Positions 8,053 to 15,430 of a stretch of DNA of 17,281 nucleotides are shown in pieces (positions within the stretch are counted from its first letter, which is position 1; every line of letters begins with the position of its first letter). A model generated the notes under the pieces. That model worked only from the letters and a program-made list of their open reading frames with translations. It had not been told where the DNA came from and ran no database searches. The position numbers and the translations under genes were made by a program. This DNA is from Kiritimatiellia bacterium (GTDB taxonomy: Bacteria > Verrucomicrobiota > Kiritimatiellia > RFP12 > UBA1067): the NCBI GenBank assembly GCA_017385345.1, contig JAFNRY010000325.1:1-17281 (forward strand), in the 5' to 3' direction.

Positions 8053-8933
8053 TATTCCAGCACGGGCGTCTTGCGCTTGGCGCCAGGGGCGTCCACGACG
8101 AAGCGCGGCATCGAAAGCCCGCCGATGGCTTCGGCGCAGGCCTTCTCGATGCGGCGCGCGCGGGCCGGCGGCACGCGGAAGCGGTCTATGCCGGCCACCG
8201 GATCGCATAGAAAGACGTAGTACGGGCGTATCCGCGCGGCCGACAACTTCCTGAACAGCGCGAGCATTTTCTCCGGCGAATCGTTTACGCCTTTGAGTAG
8301 CACCGTCTGGCACGACACAGGTATTCCGGCGCAAACGAGCCGCGCCGCCGCCGCCTTGGCCTCCTCCGTGACTTCGCCCGCGCAGTTGAACTGCGTGTTC
8401 ACCCACACCTTGCCGCTCGCGCCCAGTTTCGCGGCGAGGGATTCCGTGACGCGCGCCGGATTGGTGCACGGCGCGCGGGTGCACACCCTCACGATGTCAA
8501 CCTGCTCCAGCGCCGCGAAAGCATCGACTATGCGCATCAGCCGCGAATCGCACAGCGTGAGCGGGTCGCCGCCGGAAACCAGAACGTCGCGCACTTCCGG
8601 CCTTTTGCGGACGTACGAGACGCACGCGGCGAGCTTCGCGGCCGTATCCACCGTCTCGGTCCTGCCGAGAATCCAGCGGCGCGTGCAGTGGCGGCAGTTC
8701 ATGAAGCACTTGTCCGCCGCCATCACGAGCACTCTGTCCGGGAAACGCTGCTTCAGTCCCGGGCATACCGAGGCTTCTCCCAGTTCGCCGAACGGATCTG
8801 CCTCTTCGAGCGACACTTCGGCGGGCGCTCCCTCGCCGGGCGGATCCGCCGTCTGGAGCGCGAATTCGGGGCATCGTTCCTCAAGGCGCCTGGAATAGGG
8901 GCACGCGTATTCCGGCAGGGGGCGCATCTTCAT
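8019..8933 (-). CDS. KamA-family radical SAM enzyme (lysine 2,3-aminomutase-like)
   Basis: The protein has 304 residues. The radical SAM cluster motif is Cys76-x3-Cys80-x2-Cys83 (CFMNCRHCTRR), with the Arg that binds the substrate carboxylate in lysine 2,3-aminomutase directly after HCT. SGGDPLTL follows. The two Asp residues that hold the lysine side-chain amine in the Clostridium enzyme have counterparts here: Asp244 in CDPVAGI and Asp281 in VVDAPG. The PLP Lys is probably Lys288 in RKTPV. These support conversion of L-lysine to beta-lysine, but the protein is about 110 residues shorter than classical KamA and nearer the EpmB type that supplies beta-lysine to elongation factor P. No epmA or efp is in the window. 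The start at 8933 forms ATGA with the upstream stop, with GGAG/GAGG before it. Placement at the end of a polyketide-synthase-like operon is unusual. Confidence 0.85.
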   Translation of the reverse strand: MKMRPLPEYACPYSRRLEERCPEFALQTADPPGEGAPAEVSLEEADPFGELGEASVCPGLKQRFPDRVLVMAADKCFMNCRHCTRRWILGRTETVDTAAKLAACVSYVRKRPEVRDVLVSGGDPLTLCDSRLMRIVDAFAALEQVDIVRVCTRAPCTNPARVTESLAAKLGASGKVWVNTQFNCAGEVTEEAKAAAARLVCAGIPVSCQTVLLKGVNDSPEKMLALFRKLSAARIRPYYVFLCDPVAGIDRFRVPPARARRIEKACAEAIGGLSMPRFVVDAPGAKRKTPVLEYHPRAGARNVR

Positions 8934-11900
8934 TCCTCGCCCTCCCGCTTGACGCGCGACGGATGGAGCAGGCAGAATGCGAGCGCGTGGTCGCGGAAAA
9001 TCATCGTGGACACCGGAATGCGCACCCCGGTCAGGTTCTTGAATTCGGCGAGCCATTCCCTCTCCAGCGCGACTTCCGCCGCGCCGGTCGCCGAATCGTA
9101 GCCGGCGACGCGGATTTCGCGCGGCGGATACCTGATTCCCGTGCCGAGAGCCTTGGAGACTGCCTCCTTGGCGCACCAGAAGCGCAGCATCGCACGCGAC
9201 GATTCCGCCGACGCCGCCGCAAGCTCCATCTCGTCCGGCGCGAACACCCCGGCAGCGAATTCGGCAGACAGGTTGCGCGAAACCGATTCGACGTCCACGC
9301 CGACGCGGCGGTTGGCCGCCGCCACGGCGACGGCGAACTGCGATGTGTGCGCGATCGCTATGTCGAGATGCTCCGACATGTTATCGCTCCATGCGCCCAT
9401 GGCCTGCGGTTTGCCGTTTGCGTCCGGCAGGATCTGCACGTCCGCGAAGCTCCATCTCGCCTGGCGGCGGTCCTTCAGGTAGCGCCTGACGGCCTCCTTG
9501 GCGGCGATTCTGCCGAACAGCCATTCTATGCGCCGCGCGGCGGAGCCTTTCATTCCGGCGAAGTCGGCGCGCTCGAGGGCGCCGAGCGATACGGCGCCGA
9601 GGATCTTCAGCCAGAGTCCCTCGTTGCGCTCGCACATCCTGTAGGGGATGTCGTCGATGAAAGCGGTGGCGACGGCGTCGCCGGCGTCGGCGGCGAAGTC
9701 GCCCGGCAGGCTTTCGCTCACGAAGCACGTGGCCGGCTGGAGCACCATGTCGCAGTAGATGCGCGGTACGCGTTCGGCCGTCTCTTCCCAGCCCTCGATT
9801 TGCATGGCTATGTTTCCGTTCCCGTCGCTTGCGATGATGTCGCAGACGTGCGAAGACGGCGTCACGCCGGTCAGCCGCAGATAGCAGTTGAGGCGCGAAC
9901 CCTCCGCCGGCGTCGGGCCGCGCAGTTCGAGCCGCCTGAAGCGGAAGGGGAACGAGAACGCGCCGGAGAAACGGTCGTTGCTGCGCCACAGGCGGAATCC
10001 CGAAGTGATTACGTGGAGCAGGAGCGGATCGACCGTCCAGAGCGGCAGCTGCGTGAAGGAAAGACAGTCGGAGCGCGACGGCACCGCGACGGTGTAGTCT
10101 ATTCCGTTCTCCGCCCACGATTCGGCGAACATTATGCCGCGGAGCCGCCGTCCCGCGCCGATTCTCGAGGGGTAGATGTCGCGGCCCGACCAGTGGACGG
10201 TGCGCGGATGCGCGAGCGGGCGCCCGGGCACCGGCGTCGGCGGAAGCCTTTCGCTCGCGAACACGAATACCGCTTCCATCGCCGGCCACGTGAAGTCCGC
10301 GTCGCGCGTGTCGGCGCGGATTTGGACTTTGACGGCGGCGGTGGACGGGTCGTCCGGCGAGACGCGCTCCGCCTTCACGGCGATGCGGAGTTCGCCTTTC
10401 GAGAAAGAGAGGCGGCGCCGGCACGTGAAGTCCTCGATCGCCGCGAGTTGCCTGTTGGGGACGACGCGCTGCGCCGTTTCCGCCATGATTTCTGCGGCGA
10501 GGGCGACCGGAAGCGCGATGAAGCCGACGAGCGCGGGGTCGGAATACGAGAGAAGCCCCGAGCCGTAGGCGAAGTCGGCGATGAACGGCGCGTCGGTGAT
10601 GCGGAAGGTCTTCGCGAAGGCGTAGGAAACGCCGGGAACGGAATCGAGAGGCGGGGCGTCGGAGACGAGAGGATCGGTGAGGCCGGCCGCGAACTGGAGC
10701 CGGCGCCCCTCCCTCGCGCTTGCGGCGGCGGCACGAGCCGCCGCCCGCGCTCCCCGCCCCGCCGGCTCCTTCGCGTACACGCCGGTCGAAACCGCCGCGC
10801 CGGGCAGGGTGAGCCGCGGAAACTCGCGCGAGAGCCGCTTTTCCGCGACGGGCCTGAAATCGGTTGATATCTTCGCGTCGAAGTCGAGCTTCTTTGCGCC
10901 GCGTCCGGAGAACAGCCGCGAGAGATCCATCTTCGCGCCGAGAGACGCAAGCCGCGCGAAGGCGTGCTGTATCTGGAGCTCGCCGCGCCGGTGCACAGAG
11001 TTCATCGCGATGGCTTCGAAGTCCCGCCCCTCGAGCGTGTCCTCGACGGCTCCGGTTAGCAGTCCGCGGGGACCCGCTTCGAGAAACACGCGGTATCCGT
11101 CTTCGTACATTTTCCTGACGGTGTCCGCGAACCTGACCGGTTTCGCCCAGCGCTCGGCTACGTCGTTGCGCAGTGCGCGCGATTTGGGGGCGACGGCGCC
11201 GGCGACGGCGCACGAGTAGAAGTCGCACACCGGCGCGCAGCGCAGCCACGCGGAGGCGAACTTGCCTACGGCGGAAACGACCTTTTTGCAGTCCGGCGTG
11301 TTGAACGGCCTGTCGAGGCCGTGCCGTATCACGCGGACCCCAGATCCCGCGAATGTCTTGAACACCGCTTCGGCGCATTGCGGATCGACCGCGTACGTCC
11401 GCATCTTCGGCGAGAAGTCCACCGCGACGCGCACGGAGTCTTCCGGCAGCGAAGCCTCTATGCGGGCGACGTCGTCTTCTTTTCTCGGCAGCACGGTTAC
11501 CATCACCGTCTCCGGCAGTCCTTCGTGGTCCACGGCTTTCGAGACTATTCTGTAGAGTTCGCCGATCGCCTTCGTGCGGTCCTGGCGGGAGAGCGCGCCG
11601 GCCGCGCCCGCGCACAGCACGGACGCGAGGTCGCCGCCGCCGCAGCCGACAACTCCGTCCGGCTTCAGCCCTGCCGCTGCAAGCAGGCGCGACATCGCGT
11701 CGCATCCCGCGAAAGCCGATATGAAGGCCTGTGAATACGCGCCCGAGGAGAACGCGCCGGAGTCCGATGCGTACTGGGGGGCCGGAGGGAAGATGAAATC
11801 GGAGGGTTTGAAACCGGTTTCGTCCGCGAGGGCTTCGTCGAGTTCGTCGAACGCGGCGCGGCATTCCGGATGGAGCACCGCGAGGTCCCGCATCATGTCG

Positions 11901-12259
11901 GGATAGAACGACATCGCGCCGGGGAAGACGAACGCGAGCTTCCCGCCCGAGGAAAGAGGCCTCTTGCGCGTCCAGTACGAGCCGCTTTTGTCGCGGATTC
12001 TTTCCGTCTGGCCGGATTCGATCCTGGCCTTCGCCGAGAGAAGTCTGTCGCGCAGATCCTGCGCGGAAGCCGCCACGGCGGCGAAGACGCAATCGCCTTT
12101 TGCAAGACTGCACGTATATGCAATGTCCGCGATTTTCGCGTCCGGCACCCTGTCGATGAAAGCGGCGAGGCGGGCGAGTTCCGCCGCAAGCGCCGCGTCG
12201 TTCTGCGCGGAGACGGCGACGAGTTCCGTGCCGCCGGAGAGGAAAGGGGCTTCCGTCAT
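8930..12259 (-). CDS. Fusion protein: degenerate acyltransferase-like, dehydratase-like and 4'-phosphopantetheinyl transferase domains
   Basis: The protein has 1109 residues. Residues about 100-400 resemble the malonyl/acyltransferase domains of polyketide and polyunsaturated fatty acid synthases (AFVFPGAMS; PDGVVGCGGGD). The GHSxG nucleophile position is Gly207, and the second catalytic His position (FHSP in active enzymes) is Asn320. Residues about 530-860 resemble a double-hotdog dehydratase: FIADFAYG has Phe563 where His is expected, and VDPLLLHVI has His749 where the catalytic Asp is expected. Residues about 905-1105 are an Sfp-type phosphopantetheinyl transferase with RRIEWLFGRIAAKEAVR, VGVDVES (Asp989, Glu991) and WCAKEAVSK (Lys1031, Glu1032, Lys1036), all intact. 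That domain should attach 4'-phosphopantetheine to a carrier protein, but none is present here. The ATG at 12259 overlaps the upstream stop (ATGA), with GGAG eight bases before it. Domain edges are approximate and catalytic losses are judged by eye. Confidence 0.85.
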   Translation of the reverse strand: MTEAPFLSGGTELVAVSAQNDAALAAELARLAAFIDRVPDAKIADIAYTCSLAKGDCVFAAVAASAQDLRDRLLSAKARIESGQTERIRDKSGSYWTRKRPLSSGGKLAFVFPGAMSFYPDMMRDLAVLHPECRAAFDELDEALADETGFKPSDFIFPPAPQYASDSGAFSSGAYSQAFISAFAGCDAMSRLLAAAGLKPDGVVGCGGGDLASVLCAGAAGALSRQDRTKAIGELYRIVSKAVDHEGLPETVMVTVLPRKEDDVARIEASLPEDSVRVAVDFSPKMRTYAVDPQCAEAVFKTFAGSGVRVIRHGLDRPFNTPDCKKVVSAVGKFASAWLRCAPVCDFYSCAVAGAVAPKSRALRNDVAERWAKPVRFADTVRKMYEDGYRVFLEAGPRGLLTGAVEDTLEGRDFEAIAMNSVHRRGELQIQHAFARLASLGAKMDLSRLFSGRGAKKLDFDAKISTDFRPVAEKRLSREFPRLTLPGAAVSTGVYAKEPAGRGARAAARAAAASAREGRRLQFAAGLTDPLVSDAPPLDSVPGVSYAFAKTFRITDAPFIADFAYGSGLLSYSDPALVGFIALPVALAAEIMAETAQRVVPNRQLAAIEDFTCRRRLSFSKGELRIAVKAERVSPDDPSTAAVKVQIRADTRDADFTWPAMEAVFVFASERLPPTPVPGRPLAHPRTVHWSGRDIYPSRIGAGRRLRGIMFAESWAENGIDYTVAVPSRSDCLSFTQLPLWTVDPLLLHVITSGFRLWRSNDRFSGAFSFPFRFRRLELRGPTPAEGSRLNCYLRLTGVTPSSHVCDIIASDGNGNIAMQIEGWEETAERVPRIYCDMVLQPATCFVSESLPGDFAADAGDAVATAFIDDIPYRMCERNEGLWLKILGAVSLGALERADFAGMKGSAARRIEWLFGRIAAKEAVRRYLKDRRQARWSFADVQILPDANGKPQAMGAWSDNMSEHLDIAIAHTSQFAVAVAAANRRVGVDVESVSRNLSAEFAAGVFAPDEMELAAASAESSRAMLRFWCAKEAVSKALGTGIRYPPREIRVAGYDSATGAAEVALEREWLAEFKNLTGVRIPVSTMIFRDHALAFCLLHPSRVKREGEE

Positions 12260-13659
12260 TTTTTCGTCTCCGGTTCTTCTTCGAGGATGATCGCGGCGGA
12301 TCTGCCGGCGCGGCTGGTTTCGCCGACGGGGTTGACCGGGTCGAAGTTGGCCGCGAGCACGGCGGCCATCCTCGTTTTCGGATTCCTGCCGGCGATCCAC
12401 GGGCGCGGCGCGGTCAGCAGGTAGGCGCTGGATTTCCGGTCCGCGAGGGCGGTGGCCGGCCTCGCCGGCGTGGTTTGCGGCGGAAGAACCCTGTGGTGGA
12501 GCGCGAGCGTGGCTTTGGCGACGCCGGCGGCCGCGGCGGCGCGCAGGGTGTGCCCTATGTTGCCTTTCACAGATCCTATGCCGACGAGCGCCCTGCCGGG
12601 CGCGTGTTCGCCCCACAACTTTGAAACAGCCTCGATCTCTCGGGCCTCCATGGTCGCCATTCCGGAGCCGTCCGCCTCGATCAGTCCTATGGCTGCGGGT
12701 TCGGCGCCGGCGCGCTTCATCGCGGCCGCCAGGACCGCCGATCCGTCGCCTTCGGGGTTGTGGCTGATCTCCACCGACCGCAGCAGTGCGTATATCCTGT
12801 CGTGGGCGCGCAGCGCGTCCTCCCGCCGCTTGAGTACGAATATCGCGCCGCCTTCGCCGGGTACGGTGCCGTCGGGCGAATCGGAGAAGGGCGTGAACGA
12901 TGTTTTCGACGAGAAGAGGATTTCGCCCGAGAGTCCTTCGAGGTAGAATCTTCCAAGTGGCGGAGAGATCGCTCCCGCTATGGCGATGTCGGCGCTGCCG
13001 TCGCGCAGATCGCGCGCCGCGCCGCGCAGGGCCGCCGCGCCGCTGAGCATTCCGGCGTCGAGAACCGTCGCCTCGCCGGAAAACGCGCATTCGCGGGCGA
13101 TCCACGACGCGAACCTGTAGCCGGTTCCCATGAGGAACGACGCCGGGTTGGGTTCCGGAAGCGATTCCTTCAGCCGCGCCCGGACCGCCTCCATCGCCTC
13201 TTCCGGCGCGTTAGGCATGAACCGACGCGTGATTTCCATGGTCTGGTCGAGGAACGCGGTGTGCTGCAGCCAGTTCACCGTGGAGGCGTTGAACGGCGGC
13301 GCGTAGCCGATGCGGATCGTGCCGCGGGCCGGTTCGCGCGAACGTATCCGCATCGACGCATCGGTCAGGGCGTCGAAGACCATCTGCGTCGCGAAATAGA
13401 GATCCTGGTTCTCGCCTGCGTTGACCTGCCGGGGAAAGTTCTGCATCGACGGAACGCAGGAATAGAGGTTCCCGAGAAGCCCGATCCTCGAGGGATACGG
13501 CCGGTCGAAGATGTTTTTGGCGCCGAACGGTATTTCAGCATCGGGCCCGGGAATCGAGAGTCTGCTTTTGCCGGAGAGGATGGTGTTCCACAAGGCCGCC
13601 GGCGTCGCGCAGCCCGCGAACCTGCAGCTCATTCCGACTATGGCGACCGCTTCGTCCAT
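12256..13659 (-). CDS. Ketosynthase-like protein lacking the active-site cysteine (chain-length-factor-like)
   Basis: The protein has 467 residues and a full-length beta-ketoacyl synthase fold. It begins VAIVGMSCRFAG, continues with PFSDSPDGTVPGEGGAIFVL and ends with a KGNIGHTLRAAAAAG region. The nucleophile motif (normally DxACSSS) reads LDAGMLSGAA, placing Met204 at the Cys position. The first active-site His (EAHGTGT) reads EADGSGM, with Asp330. The second His (His370, NIGHT) and Lys365 remain. Condensation through a thioester is therefore not expected. Known Cys-lacking partners are the chain-length factors of type II polyketide synthases and the second ketosynthase-like domain of PfaC-type fatty acid synthases, which act as heterodimer partners. 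The ATG at 13659 is preceded by AGGGA at a good distance. The gene lies 22 bases after the exported-protein gene, and its stop overlaps the next start. Confidence 0.88.
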   Translation of the reverse strand: MDEAVAIVGMSCRFAGCATPAALWNTILSGKSRLSIPGPDAEIPFGAKNIFDRPYPSRIGLLGNLYSCVPSMQNFPRQVNAGENQDLYFATQMVFDALTDASMRIRSREPARGTIRIGYAPPFNASTVNWLQHTAFLDQTMEITRRFMPNAPEEAMEAVRARLKESLPEPNPASFLMGTGYRFASWIARECAFSGEATVLDAGMLSGAAALRGAARDLRDGSADIAIAGAISPPLGRFYLEGLSGEILFSSKTSFTPFSDSPDGTVPGEGGAIFVLKRREDALRAHDRIYALLRSVEISHNPEGDGSAVLAAAMKRAGAEPAAIGLIEADGSGMATMEAREIEAVSKLWGEHAPGRALVGIGSVKGNIGHTLRAAAAAGVAKATLALHHRVLPPQTTPARPATALADRKSSAYLLTAPRPWIAGRNPKTRMAAVLAANFDPVNPVGETSRAGRSAAIILEEEPETKK

Positions 13660-13681
13660 GACCGTTCCCTGTCGGATCCCC

Positions 13682-15241
13682 CTATGGCTGAATCTGCATT
13701 GTCGCGGCCGCGAGGAACGCCATGAGTTCTCCGAAGTCCTTCGCGGTCATGCGCAGGAGCGCGCGGCAGGACGAGGACTTGTCCTTCCATCCGAACAGCC
13801 ATACCGGGAACGGTTTTGTGTTTTCCGCGGAGACGCCGACTGAAAACACGTAGCGTCCCGCCAGCACCGGCCTTTCCGCCCCGGCCGCCTCGGGCACGGC
13901 CTCCGCGAAAGCGTCCGCGAGCTTGCCCGGCGCGTCGTTCTTCCAGCCTTTGTCTTTTCCTCCGACCGAGAACACTTTTCCGGTGTCGGTCTTCAAGGCG
14001 CCGGCCGGCGGCTGGCGGTCGAAGCCGGCGCGTCCGCCGCCGGCCAGATCGAACTTCGCGAGATACGACTTGGCGCCGCCGCTGTTTTCGGCCATGTAGA
14101 ACGAGGCGGCCTGGCTTTTCGCGCCGGACGCCGCGAAGGCTTCAACGCCGTCTTTGAAATATCCGAACGTCGCGGCGAAGGCCTCGGCCTCCGACTTCTC
14201 CTCCGGCTTTTCGGCCTTGCCCGGGAGCGACGCGATATGGTCGTTCAGGCGCTTGAGCGAGCCGCGCACGAAGTCGTTCCATTTTCCGCCGAGGGCGCCC
14301 GCCGGTCTGAACGGCGCGGCGGCGAACGCCACGATGGAATCCTGCGGAAGGCCGTCAAGCCAGCGCCCGGCTTTCGGCAGCACGCCGCAGCCGCTTGCGA
14401 TAGCGCTGTCATCACGCGGCGTCGCGCGCAGGCGCAGGTCGATGCCCGACGACGAAACGCCGGCGAGCAGCCGCACTTCTTTGAACTCTTTCAGCAGCGC
14501 GAGCGCGAAGTCTTTCGCTTCCGGGCCGGGGAAGTCCGGCGGCACGATCCCCGCCGTCGCACCGTCGGCCGCCGCCTCTTCGCTTTCCGCGATTCCCGCA
14601 GCCTCTTTCATTTTCCGGACCTGCTCTTCCGATTTCTTGCAGATTGTGTCGAAGGAATCGAACGTCTTTTCGCCCGAAATCGTGCACGAGAACATGCCTT
14701 TCGCGAGCGGCTTTGCGAACGGCGCGCCGAGAGCGGCCGCCTTTTTCGCGAACTCCGCCTCCTGCGCGAGGAACGCCCACTTACCGTCTTGCGAGAACGC
14801 CGCGTATTCCACCATCTCATCCGCCCCGTAGAGCGCTTTGAGGTGCTCTTCGCCCTCTCCGAACCTGCGGACCAGCCTCCAGACGCCGGCCTCCGGCTTC
14901 AGTCCGGCGTTGTTTTTCAGCCATTTCTCCTTTCCGCCGGCCGAGAGCGGCCACGCCGGCACCGCCACGATTTCGCCATCGTCCTTGAGAAACAGTTTCA
15001 CGCCCCAGTCGCGGTCTTTCTCCAGTTCGCCGAACTTTTTCGCCATTTCTCCGTCCACGAGCTGCGGCACGAGCATGGGCAGCATGGGAAGCTGGGCTTT
15101 TGTCGCGAGCTGGTTGATCTGCGGCAGGAGGACGTTCAGGGAGGCGACCTGCAATTCGCCCATGGGAACGGCGTCCGAGCAGGCCGTTCCTGCCGAGATG
15201 CACGCAAAAGCCGCGCAAACGGTGTGTTTCCAGTTCATCAT
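13682..15241 (-). CDS. Exported protein of unknown function, first gene of the ketosynthase-like operon
   Basis: The protein has 519 residues and I do not recognise the family. The N-terminus looks like a Sec signal peptide: MMNWKH, a hydrophobic stretch CAAFACISAGTA, then a probable cleavage near Cys-Ser-Asp-Ala. A Cys is present, but the residue three before it is Gly, so a lipoprotein anchor is not well supported. The mature part is about 490 residues, with many Lys, Ala, Glu and Phe and a low-complexity Glu/Ala segment near residues 220-235. Recognisable phrases include WLDGLPQDSIVAFAAAPF and KDFGELMAFLAAATMQ. No membrane helix is evident after the signal peptide. Either of two adjacent ATGs could start it (15241 or 15238); the second sits better relative to the SD. 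A periplasmic or surface role is inferred from the signal peptide only. Confidence 0.75.
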   Translation of the reverse strand: MMNWKHTVCAAFACISAGTACSDAVPMGELQVASLNVLLPQINQLATKAQLPMLPMLVPQLVDGEMAKKFGELEKDRDWGVKLFLKDDGEIVAVPAWPLSAGGKEKWLKNNAGLKPEAGVWRLVRRFGEGEEHLKALYGADEMVEYAAFSQDGKWAFLAQEAEFAKKAAALGAPFAKPLAKGMFSCTISGEKTFDSFDTICKKSEEQVRKMKEAAGIAESEEAAADGATAGIVPPDFPGPEAKDFALALLKEFKEVRLLAGVSSSGIDLRLRATPRDDSAIASGCGVLPKAGRWLDGLPQDSIVAFAAAPFRPAGALGGKWNDFVRGSLKRLNDHIASLPGKAEKPEEKSEAEAFAATFGYFKDGVEAFAASGAKSQAASFYMAENSGGAKSYLAKFDLAGGGRAGFDRQPPAGALKTDTGKVFSVGGKDKGWKNDAPGKLADAFAEAVPEAAGAERPVLAGRYVFSVGVSAENTKPFPVWLFGWKDKSSSCRALLRMTAKDFGELMAFLAAATMQIQP

Positions 15242-15242
15242 G

Positions 15243-15248
15243 CTCCTT
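15243..15248 (-). promoter_or_regulatory. Ribosome binding site of the exported-protein gene
   Basis: On the minus strand this reads AAGGAG, a full SD core. It lies only one base before the ATG at 15241 and four bases before the ATG at 15238, so the second Met is the more likely start. The next in-frame Met is too far inside the protein. Confidence 0.6.
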
Positions 15249-15310
15249 TCCCGGCCGCCGCGCGCTGTTTTGCGACCGTAGGTTCCGCCGGTCGTGCCGG
15301 CGCGCGTTTC

Positions 15311-15326
15311 CCGCCGGTTTCGGCGG
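15311..15326. repeat. Small inverted repeat at the predicted transcription start of the minus-strand operon
   Basis: CCGCCG-GTTT-CGGCGG forms a six-base-pair stem with a four-base loop. It overlaps the predicted start point of the minus-strand transcript, so it could be an operator or the first hairpin of the leader. Short GC stems are frequent in this DNA, so the assignment is weak. Confidence 0.3.
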
Positions 15327-15328
15327 CG

Positions 15329-15337
15329 ATTATAGCA
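15329..15337 (-). promoter_or_regulatory. Extended -10 promoter for the minus-strand operon
   Basis: On the minus strand this reads TGCTATAAT, a perfect TATAAT with the extended TGn. A -35 hexamer at 17 bases spacing would be GTTCCC, which is poor, fitting an extended -10 promoter that does not need one. Transcription would start near 15322, giving a leader of about 80 bases before the exported-protein gene. An AT-rich island in otherwise GC-rich DNA supports the call. Confidence 0.6.
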
Positions 15338-15369
15338 TATTTGGCCGTCGCGGGAACGGCCGTGAAAGA

Positions 15370-15390
15370 GCGAAACACCGGCGGTTTCGC
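15370..15390. repeat. Inverted repeat upstream of the secA -10 element
   Basis: GCGAAAC and GTTTCGC form seven-base arms around a seven-base centre (ACCGGCG). The repeat lies about 22 bases upstream of the secA extended -10, in the region where a -35 element or a regulator would sit. It shares the word GGTTTCG with the repeat at 15311-15326. A regulator site common to both divergent promoters is conceivable but not demonstrated. Confidence 0.3.
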
Positions 15391-15411
15391 CACCGTTCGA
15401 GGCCCGCCGTA

Positions 15412-15420
15412 TGGTATAAT
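15412..15420 (+). promoter_or_regulatory. Extended -10 promoter of secA
   Basis: TGGTATAAT gives a perfect TATAAT preceded by TGn; no good -35 hexamer is seen at normal spacing. The predicted start point, about seven bases downstream, falls near 15427, only about four bases before the secA ATG at 15431. If this promoter is used, the mRNA would be leaderless or nearly so. Confidence 0.6.
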
Positions 15421-15430
15421 ATTAACACAT

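Noticed and set aside
6556..8484. A 642-codon minus-strand open frame opposite ilvA
   Set aside because: Arg/Ala/His-rich composition without motifs, opposite a complete and conserved IlvA; a shadow frame.
8934..9176. Upstream extension of the kamA-like frame
   Set aside because: It lies over the phosphopantetheinyl transferase motifs in another frame; the ATGA start at 8933 has a ribosome site.
9381..12113. A 910-codon minus-strand frame offset from the AT-DH-PPTase gene
   Set aside because: Very Arg-rich with no recognisable domains; the overlapping frame carries clear acyltransferase-like, dehydratase-like and transferase motifs.
12260..13105. N-terminal extension of the AT-DH-PPTase frame up to 13105
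   Set aside because: The extension lies over the ketosynthase-like gene in another frame and is Arg-rich; the ATG at 12259 with GGAG and an ATGA overlap is the better start.
12256..13659. Naming the gene fabF, pfaB or pfaC
   Set aside because: The active-site residues are missing and the domain order matches none of these; a symbol would imply a function that is not supported.
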